A DNA stretch of 64,000 bases from Polyangium jinanense (GTDB lineage: Bacteria; Myxococcota; Polyangia; Polyangiales; Polyangiaceae), in the NCBI RefSeq assembly GCF_028435365.1, contig NZ_JAGTJJ010000002.1:620001-684000 (forward strand). The letters run 5' to 3'. The translations under genes and the position numbers were made by a program. Under the pieces are notes generated by a model that was not told where the DNA came from, made no database searches, and was given only the letters and a program-made list of their open reading frames with translations. Positions 29,249-35,861 of the stretch are shown here, in pieces (positions within the stretch are counted from its first letter, which is position 1; each line of letters starts with the position of its first letter).

Positions 29249-29596
29249 ATGGACATATACTTCAAGAGCCGAAAATTACAGACAGCGCTGGAGAGCCCCG
29301 CTGACTGCAGGAAGCTGTACGGCATGGAGATGGCGAAGAAGATCACGCTACGCATGGCCGCCCTGCGCGCTGCTGCGACACTCGCCGACTTCTGGCCGCC
29401 TAAAACCGGCCCTGAGCGCTGCCACAAGCTGACGGCTGATCTCGCTGGGACCTTTTCCATGGACGTGAAACAGCCGTACCGGCTGTTGTTCGTACCTCTC
29501 GACCTTCCTCCCGGGCCGCTGCCCGTGGACGAGCGGGAGCTGTGGCAGTTGATTCGTGCAATCGAAATCGTCGGGATCGAGGACACTCATGGATAA
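29249..29596 (+). CDS. higB-like: HigB-like (RelE/ParE superfamily) toxin
   Basis: The 115-aa basic protein has the HigB layout: a starting beta strand IYFKSRKLQTALESPADCRK, a helix KKITLRMAALRAAATLADF, then PKTGPERCHKL and the final strands FSMDVKQPYRLLFVP and LWQLIRAIEIVGIEDTHG. HigB/RelE toxins cleave mRNA on the ribosome. ATG 29249 is preceded by GGGGAA at a good distance. The toxin comes before its antitoxin, the usual higBA order, and its last eight bases overlap the next gene. Base composition is less GC-rich than the surrounding chromosome. Confidence 0.8.
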   Translation: MDIYFKSRKLQTALESPADCRKLYGMEMAKKITLRMAALRAAATLADFWPPKTGPERCHKLTADLAGTFSMDVKQPYRLLFVPLDLPPGPLPVDERELWQLIRAIEIVGIEDTHG

Positions 29597-30740
29597 CACG
29601 CGCGGACCGAAATTCGAGCCGAACATCGTGCCGCATCCCGGCGGTATGGTGGTCGAGTACCTTGAATTCAACGCATGGTCGCAGCGAGAACTCGCTCGAC
29701 GGACTGGTTTGACGCCCAAGACCATCAGCGAAATTTGTGCCGGGAAGGCTCCGATTACGCCTGCCACTGCCATTGCGCTTGAGAAGGTCTTCCATCGCCC
29801 CGCGCATCTTTGGCTGAATCTGCAACGACAGTTTGATGAAGCCGAGGCGCGGCGCCGCGTGCGGGATGCGGCAAGCGGATGGAAGGACTGGGCAGACAAA
29901 TTCCCCATGAAACTAATGAAGCGGTATGGATGGCTTGATGTGCGAGAAGGTCAAGACGACGTGGACGCACTTCTCTCCTTCTTCGCCGTGTCTTCGCCTC
30001 AGAGTTGGACCTCAGTTTGGCAGGCAGCTGATGTTTCTTATCGCCAAACTAGAAAGTTTCAGCTGAGCGAGGAGGCGACCGCAGCATGGGTCAGAGCTGC
30101 CGAACTTACTGCTGCTGAACTGGAAACATCGCCGTTTGATGAAGCGCGCCTCCGGTCAGTCATTAGCAAGCTGCGGCAATGTACACGTATGCGCGCGGAA
30201 CAGATAATGGCACCTGTGCAAGAGTTGTGTGGGGCTGCAGGTGTTGCCGTCGTATGGGTGCATGATCTTCCAAATACCGGGATTAGTGGGTGCGCGCGAT
30301 GGTTGTCTAGCAACAGGGCTCTCATTGCCCTGACGCTACGGTACAAGACGGACGATCAGCTGTGGTTCACGTTTTTCCACGAGTTGGGGCACATCCTCCT
30401 TCACCGGCGGGATCGTCCGTTTGTTCTTGATAACGCAATCGAGGACCTGGGTGACCATGTTGTCGACCCCGAAATGCAGCGTTTTGAAGACGAGGCAAAT
30501 CGCTTTGCGGCAGATACGTTGATTCCTCCCGAAAGCCTGTCTAGGTTCGTGAGGGCTGGCAGGTTTACTAATGAAAGCATACACGATTTTGCTGAGGAGG
30601 TGGGTGTAGGGCCTGGCATCGTTGTTGGGCGCCTACAACATGACAAGATTCTATCACCACATCAGGGCAATAGGCTGAAGCAGCGGCTGGCGTGGGGTGT
30701 GAGTGACGAGGATTCAAATGATGTAGGAGGCGGCAAATGA
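29589..30740 (+). CDS. higA-like: HigA-like Xre antitoxin fused to an ImmA/IrrE (COG2856) metallopeptidase
   Basis: The 383-aa product starts with a HigA-type helix-turn-helix (~15-80; EYLEFNAWSQRELARRTGLT, KTISEICAGKAPITPATA, FHRPAHLWLNLQ). After a helical linker comes an ImmA/IrrE zinc peptidase: FFHELGHILLH with H264-E-L-G-H268, and downstream FEDEANRFAADTLIP supplying the third-ligand region. Such peptidases cleave partner regulators in phage immunity and DNA-damage responses. The fusion suggests an antitoxin able to sense or trigger proteolysis. It overlaps the toxin at its start and the next gene at its stop (ATGA at 30737-30740). Confidence 0.85.
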   Translation: MDNTRGPKFEPNIVPHPGGMVVEYLEFNAWSQRELARRTGLTPKTISEICAGKAPITPATAIALEKVFHRPAHLWLNLQRQFDEAEARRRVRDAASGWKDWADKFPMKLMKRYGWLDVREGQDDVDALLSFFAVSSPQSWTSVWQAADVSYRQTRKFQLSEEATAAWVRAAELTAAELETSPFDEARLRSVISKLRQCTRMRAEQIMAPVQELCGAAGVAVVWVHDLPNTGISGCARWLSSNRALIALTLRYKTDDQLWFTFFHELGHILLHRRDRPFVLDNAIEDLGDHVVDPEMQRFEDEANRFAADTLIPPESLSRFVRAGRFTNESIHDFAEEVGVGPGIVVGRLQHDKILSPHQGNRLKQRLAWGVSDEDSNDVGGGK

Positions 30741-31312
30741 TCGGAAAGATATTCATAACTTCAAGCGGATACGACCCTGAGCTGGGTAAGCACGTGAAGG
30801 ACCCATACCTAGGAGATTCGCCCAGTTTGGGTGCGTGTCGGCCCGATATACGGAAGAAAGTCTTCCCTGGAGACCACATCTTTACTATCTCGGGTAAGGT
30901 TCGGGGAATTCCCCAGTTCGTGATGGGCGGATTTGAGGTTGCTGCGAAGGTACACGCGAACGATGCGTATCGAGCGTTTCCAGAGCAACGTCTACGTAGG
31001 CTCGATGATGGTCAACTGACAGGAAATGTCGTCGTGAACGCGGAGGGCCACAAACACCCCTTGGATACACATAAGCATAATGGATTCGATCAAAGGCTCG
31101 AAAACTATTTGATAGGCAAGAACCCAATCGCTTTGGTGACACCGCAAGAGATTGCGCGGGGGCGCAGCGAAACACTTGAAGTTCTATGTGAGGTGCTTAA
31201 AAAGCAAGGGATGTCGCCCAAGCAGGTTGTTGGCCGGTTTGGGACCACGCTGAATGAGGAACAGGTACTTGCTCTACGTGCATGGCTGCAGTCAATAAAG
31301 CGAGCGGCCTAG
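30737..31312 (+). CDS. Nmad2-like (nucleotide-modification-associated) protein, 191 aa
   Basis: The first ~90 residues follow the layout I associate with the Nmad2 family: an initial strand with GKIFITSSGYDPE, a CxP-x-IR turn (GACRPDIRKKVFPGDHIF), a core strand pair ISGKVRGIPQFVMGGFEVAAKV and a YRAFPEQRL segment. Nmad domains are predicted modified-base binding or processing modules of mobile-element and defence loci. The middle has a His-rich GHKHPLDTHKHNGF segment, and the C-terminal ~60 residues are helical. The call is by pattern memory only and could be wrong. An EVE/ASCH-like fold is an alternative. ATGA overlap couples it to the antitoxin gene. Confidence 0.5.
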   Translation: MIGKIFITSSGYDPELGKHVKDPYLGDSPSLGACRPDIRKKVFPGDHIFTISGKVRGIPQFVMGGFEVAAKVHANDAYRAFPEQRLRRLDDGQLTGNVVVNAEGHKHPLDTHKHNGFDQRLENYLIGKNPIALVTPQEIARGRSETLEVLCEVLKKQGMSPKQVVGRFGTTLNEEQVLALRAWLQSIKRAA

Positions 31313-31324
31313 GAGATGACCATC

Positions 31325-32422
31325 ATGTCGACCTGCGAGATAGTCCCTACGGGCAAGCGTCGCGACGGTGGTACCAAATATTGGTGCTTGAAACACAAGG
31401 CTGACGCGACGGCGAAGTACGGTCGACAAGCACAACTATGTCGCTACGCACATGTTCCTCCGATTCAGGAGCGAGACATCCTGTCCCTGGATATCGCAAG
31501 CTATCCGGGTGGTGTTGCTCTATGGGGGGCGGTTCCACCGGTGTATGATACAACGAACCTACCGCTCGATCGCGGGATTCATGTTCATGCCCGACGTGCC
31601 TCCGGTGGAGTCAAAGACATAGATAGTACCTACCGAGCCGTAAGACTGTGCGACGGGGAAGGACGCTTGCCGAGTGGCGGAGTTCTAATATCCGAACTAG
31701 AGGCAATCTACTATATGGTGACCTCCGCGTTCGGCTTTTCCATGAAGTACATCGAGTGTACCTACTGCGGATGGGCACACCTTGATAAGGACTGGTTTAG
31801 CGTTCATCCACATCGCGGTCATCTATGTGCAGGTTGCGGGAAGCAATTTCGAGATGCCGATACCGCAATTGGAAATCCTGCGTTGTGTGTAGCCCAGTAC
31901 GGCCTGGGTTCGGCAAAACCTCGAAAAGCTACGCGTCGTTGCCGTATACGGCAGTCGGAATATCCTGGTGGCATACAGCTATGGGGATCCAATCCAGCCA
32001 TCATCAGAACGGGTGAACGGCCGGAAGAGTATGGGATCCACGTTCATGCGTTCGCATTCGCCGCAGAAAGCAAGTTGCCCGTAATAGATGATACGTTTGC
32101 TAGCGTTGTGGTGGATGGGGTCGTCCTGGATCCGTTAATGGTTCAGACTCTCATGGCCCAGCGCGCGCTGCCTCATATCGAGAACCGTGTCGTGCACATC
32201 GTCTGCGCCTCGTGTGGACTGCCGCACTTCGATAGAGGTGAGCTGGCATTTACTCCACACTCGACGCATATCTGCGAATCGTGTGGCGGTTCTTTGGGCA
32301 GCAGTGGTCGCCTCAAGAATGTCATAGGTAACCCACTGGTTGATGTTCTTGGAAAGCTTGCGACGGGGGCGCCGAGACAACCTCAGCAGCATTCGTTGGG
32401 GTTGTTGCCGGAGACGTTGTGA
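31325..32422 (+). CDS. Unrecognised protein with duplicated zinc-ribbon module
   Basis: The 365-aa protein contains two copies of one module (~59-185 and ~212-337). Each runs YPGG-(V/I)-x-LWG, then GIHVHA, then a C-x-x-CG...H...C-x-x-CG ribbon, and ends in IGNP. Ribbon Cys are at 145/148/168/171 and 294/297/317/320. A separate N-terminal knuckle has C4, C21, H24, C39 and H43. This suggests three metal sites. I know no family with this layout. ATG 31325 is preferred because AGGAG (31311-31315) is nine bases upstream; ATG 31316 touches it. It is the last gene of the toxin-antitoxin operon, 12 bases after the Nmad2-like stop. Confidence 0.75.
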   Translation: MSTCEIVPTGKRRDGGTKYWCLKHKADATAKYGRQAQLCRYAHVPPIQERDILSLDIASYPGGVALWGAVPPVYDTTNLPLDRGIHVHARRASGGVKDIDSTYRAVRLCDGEGRLPSGGVLISELEAIYYMVTSAFGFSMKYIECTYCGWAHLDKDWFSVHPHRGHLCAGCGKQFRDADTAIGNPALCVAQYGLGSAKPRKATRRCRIRQSEYPGGIQLWGSNPAIIRTGERPEEYGIHVHAFAFAAESKLPVIDDTFASVVVDGVVLDPLMVQTLMAQRALPHIENRVVHIVCASCGLPHFDRGELAFTPHSTHICESCGGSLGSSGRLKNVIGNPLVDVLGKLATGAPRQPQQHSLGLLPETL

Positions 32423-32839
32423 GCACCTGGCACAACGCACAATAGAACACTCACCGCTCGGCTCTGCTGCGTGTCAAGGTTGTCTCTATTGTCATAATTT
32501 CCGCGGTCTCCGCCCGCGTCGACGCCTGTCGCGTGCCGGCGGTTGCCCCTCCTGCGCTCGTTGACTCTCGCTATAGCGTGGGTGATCGCAGACGGATAGG
32601 CAGCTGCCCGCCCCGCGCCCGCCGTAAGGCCTCGCCATCCCCATCGTGGAGCGACGGCGCGGTCCTTTGGCGCTGATGTCTTGAATGTGCACAGAATCAA
32701 ACAGATCGGCGATCAGCGGCTCGTAGTTATAGAGGAACTCGAGGGACGAGCCATCGATGAACCTTCCCTGACCCCCGTCAACGGGTCATTGCGGCATGAC
32801 GCCATTCGCCTTCTCGAAAGGTCCCTCTCTGCGTGACGC
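32423..32839. other. Non-coding or decayed sequence downstream of the operon
   Basis: No frame here has both a start and recognisable sequence. On the minus strand a stretch near 32680-32780 reads GRFIDGSSLEFLYNYEPLI, which looks protein-like but has an in-frame stop just upstream and no start, so it may be the remnant of a lost gene. A run of frames rich in Arg/Gly follows. Composition returns to high GC across this region, which likely marks the right edge of the acquired segment. Confidence 0.4.
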
Positions 32840-32995
32840 CTACCTTCGATAGCGCTCTCGCGTGATCCGCCAGTACACGAGGCTTGCCACCTGGCGCGGG
32901 CTCATTCCTTCGACGCGCAGGCGCAGGAAGCGCGCGAGGCGCAAGAGTCCGCCGGGGTTCAAGCGTGCGGCTTTCCGAAGGGTGCCACGGCGCAT
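32840..32995 (-). CDS. Small basic protein, 51 aa
   Basis: A short gene runs from ATG 32995 to TAG 32840-32842. An in-frame stop sits three codons upstream, and AGAAGG lies a few bases before the ATG, so the start is well defined. The peptide (MRRGTLRKAARLNPGGLLRL at its start, SPRQVASLVYWRITRERYRR at its end) is Arg-rich and amphipathic and reads like a real protein rather than a GC artefact. I do not recognise it. It lies between a decayed region and the 42-bp tandem repeats. Confidence 0.5.
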   Translation of the reverse strand: MRRGTLRKAARLNPGGLLRLARFLRLRVEGMSPRQVASLVYWRITRERYRR

Positions 32996-33064
32996 GGCCT
33001 TCTACAGGTAGCAGGCGGGCGGTCTGCTTCCACACGATCCGGACGGTAGGTTTCTCCAGGTGGG

Positions 33065-33255
33065 CCGATTGGCAGCCGGTCGAGGTGTCTGGAGGCGCCA
33101 GACGAGCGAATCGGCAGCCCATCGAGGCGTCTGGAGGCTCCAGGAAGGCAGATCGGCAGCCGATCGAGGCGTTAGGAAGCTCCAGGCGAGCGGATCGGCC
33201 CCCGATCGAGCCACCTGTCTCGGTCTGGGCCACCGATGGGTAGCCGATCGGCCCG
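33065..33255. repeat. 42-bp tandem repeats, about 4.5 copies
   Basis: Successive units at 33065-33106, 33107-33148, 33149-33190 and 33191-33232, plus a partial copy to 33255, share a core GATCGGCAGCCGATCGAGGC and a following TCTGGAGGCTCCAGG-type block. The first three units are close matches and the fourth has diverged. The period is a multiple of three, so long open frames run through it on both strands without being genes. It begins five bases beyond the stop of the minus-strand gene at 33260. Confidence 0.75.
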
Positions 33256-33259
33256 TCTG

Positions 33260-33997
33260 TCACGCTTCGTCGTCCTGATCGTCCTCGTCCGACGTCTTCG
33301 ACGCGAGCGGCTCGTCCGGCGGGGGCTCGGTGAGCTTGGTGCCGGCGGGGACGCGGAGGTCGTAGAAGAAAAGCGACAGTTGTTCGAGCCGGCCGAGCTC
33401 CCGGAGCACGCCTTCCACGAGGGACCGCGCGGCAAGGTACCGATTGAGCCACGCCTGCCGCGCGGCCTCGACCTCGGGCGTGATCGATTGCCGATCGACC
33501 TGCACATCCTGCGCGTACGCGACGACCGGGGAGAGGGTCTTCATCATGGAATCGAACTGCCCGTGCCAATGCGCAGCGTCACGGACGGTCACCTTGGGAT
33601 CGGCGAGCTTCGTCGTGATATGCGTGACGGCGAGGAGCACATCATGCGCGGCATTGCCGACGCCGGTCGCGGTGCCATCGCGGACGAAAAAGACCTTCCG
33701 ATCCACGATCCCTGCGTCATGCGCACCGAGATGTTTGCTGAACTGTCCCAGCAATCGGCGAGCCTGCTTGAGGAGAGGCCGCTTGTCCTGCGTGCCCTTG
33801 CGGCGCGCGGCGTCCTTCTCCCGGGCTGCATCGACGGCGGCTTTGACGGCGTGCGTGGTGTCGTCGAGGCGATCGGCGATGTAGTTCAAGGCAGAATCGA
33901 ACGCGGGGATCTGCCCGACGAGGCGCGTACGGATCTTCTTCGAGGCATACGGGCCGTAGAACTGCGTCTCGTCCTGATCGATGTTCTTGTCTGCCAT
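33260..33997 (-). CDS. Hypothetical protein, 245 aa
   Basis: This is a complete soluble protein with no signal peptide. It is predicted largely helical (QIPAFDSALNYIADRLDDTT, AAVDAAREKDAARRKG, LVEGVLRELGRLEQLSLFFYD) and ends in a very acidic tail, SDEDDQDDEA. The family is unknown to me. Codon use matches the genome background. It is divergent from the lipoprotein gene at 34138 and its 3' end abuts the 42-bp tandem repeats. Confidence 0.65.
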   Translation of the reverse strand: MADKNIDQDETQFYGPYASKKIRTRLVGQIPAFDSALNYIADRLDDTTHAVKAAVDAAREKDAARRKGTQDKRPLLKQARRLLGQFSKHLGAHDAGIVDRKVFFVRDGTATGVGNAAHDVLLAVTHITTKLADPKVTVRDAAHWHGQFDSMMKTLSPVVAYAQDVQVDRQSITPEVEAARQAWLNRYLAARSLVEGVLRELGRLEQLSLFFYDLRVPAGTKLTEPPPDEPLASKTSDEDDQDDEA

Positions 33998-34137
33998 GGT
34001 CTCCTCTGGAGGTGGGAAGGCGTACGACGCTAGGCGAGGGGGCGGGGGGCAGACAAGGGGAATCTGTAAGCGACCTGCCGGTGTCTTGCCGTGTCTCGTC
34101 GTCTCGTGGTACGGCAGGAAACCAAGGAGGGGTTCCC

Positions 34138-34842
34138 ATGGACAGAGCCATCCGGTCGAAGCTACTCGCCGGCCTCGTCGCCACGTTCGCCGCCTACTCG
34201 ACGATCCCGGGGTGCGTCATCAGGTTTGGGCCCATCTCGGAGGAGGAGCAGACCACGGACGACGGGAGGACGGACACGCCTGACCAGCCGGACGAGCCGC
34301 AGCCGACGCCCGAGGAGGAGGCGGATCCCTTCGAGGGGATCGATCCCCAGGAGCTCGCGCTCGTGCAGGCGAAGTCGTCGTTGACCACCGCGTACCTCGT
34401 CGCGCAGGCCGAGTCCTCGGGGATCGACCCGAGTACGCTCGACGCCGACGCGCTCGGACAGCTCATGGCGCAGTACCTGCCCGCGGCGTCGGCTTCGGCG
34501 GATGCGTGGCTCGCAACGCTCGATCCGGCGACGCTCCCGCTCTACACCGCCCCGTACAGCGAGGCGTGCGAATTCGACTTCAACTGCAAATCGAACATAC
34601 GCTGCGAATACAACGCGCCCGCGGTGAATCATCGGTGCACCGTCACGGACTGTGGCAAATCGAGGTGCTCGATATGTCCAGATTGGGTTGCAGACCTCTT
34701 GAAAAGCCTCGTGTTGACCACCTGGTGCGCTTACGTGTGCCAGGAAACGGGGCTTGCGCCGCGCAAGGTGGTCGCCATCGGCGCCGGTGGAATCTCTGCA
34801 TTCAAGGGCTACTTCGTCGGCCCGATCTGCAAGGAGCCGTGA
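34138..34842 (+). CDS. Cys-rich predicted lipoprotein, 234 aa
   Basis: ATG 34138 is preceded by AAGGAGGGG. The signal segment LLAGLVATFAAYSTIPGC carries a lipobox-like Cys. A Glu/Asp/Pro-rich spacer (residues ~35-65) follows, then a helical domain, then a cysteine-rich part (CEFDFNCKSNIRCEYNAP, CTVTDCGKSRCSICPDW, TTWCAYVCQETG) that could be disulfide-bonded outside the cell. The C-terminal GAGGISAFKGYFVG may be weakly hydrophobic. I do not recognise the family. A nine-base gap separates it from the Uma2-like gene. Confidence 0.7.
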   Translation: MDRAIRSKLLAGLVATFAAYSTIPGCVIRFGPISEEEQTTDDGRTDTPDQPDEPQPTPEEEADPFEGIDPQELALVQAKSSLTTAYLVAQAESSGIDPSTLDADALGQLMAQYLPAASASADAWLATLDPATLPLYTAPYSEACEFDFNCKSNIRCEYNAPAVNHRCTVTDCGKSRCSICPDWVADLLKSLVLTTWCAYVCQETGLAPRKVVAIGAGGISAFKGYFVGPICKEP

Positions 34843-34851
34843 GGCGTACCG

Positions 34852-35832
34852 ATGGCGGACGACGATCCCAAGGAAGCTCTAGAGGACCGCGCCAGAGTCC
34901 TCGCGACGGGCCTTTTTGACGCTTTGAATCTCGCCGGGCTGCTCGCGGCGCCGCGGGTGCTGGCGAATGCATTTCATCAACAAAAGAAAACCCCGACCCG
35001 AGAAGCTTTCGCCAAGGTCCTCGAAGATGCGGTGAAGGCATTCGGCTCCTCCGTCGACTCCACGGGGCTCACCCAGGCGCTTTGCGAGCTCCGCGGCCAC
35101 GTCGCGACCTGGGAGCCGAGGAGCCCCGCCCCGGAGCCCATCGTGCACGCGGCGCGCAGGGTCCTCCAAGCGCTCAATATCCCGGAGCCCGACGAAGGCT
35201 GGGATCGCTGGGAAGGCCCTTCCGAGGAACCCGAGCCCCCTCCTCCTCCCGCCATGCCCCGCATCCTCCGCGCCGAACCCATGACGATCGACGAATGGCT
35301 CGCCCATGAAGGCCCCGGTGAGCTCGTCGACGGTTTCCTCATCGCGGAGAAGATTTCGACGCCGCGGGAGGACGCGATTGCGGCGTGGTTTCTCGCCACG
35401 CTGCGCGACTGGGCCATCCCCCGCGGTGGCGTCGTCCACGGACGGGGTCACAAGCTCGCCGTCTCCCACGCGACCGGCCGAAAGCCAGATGTCTGCGTGT
35501 ACATGCCAGGCGACCCATCGAAGAAGAACGACGCGACCTCGATACCCGCTCTGATCCTCGAAGTGTTCACGAGGAATCAGGTCGATCTGCGTCGCGTCGG
35601 ACAACACGCGGCGCGCGAATACGCCCACCTCGGCGTTCGATGGTACTGGCGCCTGGACTCGGTGTCGCGCGTGCTCGAATTTGCGGAGATCGGACCCGAG
35701 GGCTACTGCATGCTCGCCGTGATCGCGGACGACGAGCGTTTCCCCGCCCCCAGCCTTGACGGCCTCACCATCGACCTCGCCGCCCTATGGGCCACCGTCG
35801 ACGCCCCTACGGATCCGCCACCATCGGGGTGA
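34852..35832 (+). CDS. Uma2/DUF820 (PD-(D/E)XK) nuclease-like protein with N-terminal extension
   Basis: The C-terminal ~185 residues of this 326-aa protein are Uma2-like: MTIDEWLAHEGPGELVDGFL, a GHKLAVS strand, RKPDVCVYMPG (nuclease Asp), then PALILEVFTRN (Glu) and REYAHLGVRWYWRLD. These domains have a restriction-endonuclease fold and often unknown targets. The first ~140 residues form a helical domain and an acidic Pro-rich linker not usual in Uma2 proteins. Catalytic Asp/Glu positions appear intact, but the family's usual Lys near the Glu is not obvious. Confidence 0.8.
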   Translation: MADDDPKEALEDRARVLATGLFDALNLAGLLAAPRVLANAFHQQKKTPTREAFAKVLEDAVKAFGSSVDSTGLTQALCELRGHVATWEPRSPAPEPIVHAARRVLQALNIPEPDEGWDRWEGPSEEPEPPPPPAMPRILRAEPMTIDEWLAHEGPGELVDGFLIAEKISTPREDAIAAWFLATLRDWAIPRGGVVHGRGHKLAVSHATGRKPDVCVYMPGDPSKKNDATSIPALILEVFTRNQVDLRRVGQHAAREYAHLGVRWYWRLDSVSRVLEFAEIGPEGYCMLAVIADDERFPAPSLDGLTIDLAALWATVDAPTDPPPSG

Positions 35833-35861
35833 GCCACGGGGCTACGCCCTCGACGCCCCCT

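Noticed and set aside
32383..32700. Short frames just after the double zinc-ribbon gene
   Set aside because: None has a start with a ribosome-binding site or recognisable sequence; treated as decayed DNA.
33065..33255. Possible CRISPR array at the tandem repeats
   Set aside because: Units are contiguous with no unique spacers between conserved repeats, and there are no cas genes.
32778..33569. A 263-residue minus-strand frame through the 42-bp repeats
   Set aside because: It stays open only because the repeat period is divisible by three; it overlaps the better-supported gene at 33260-33997 in another frame.
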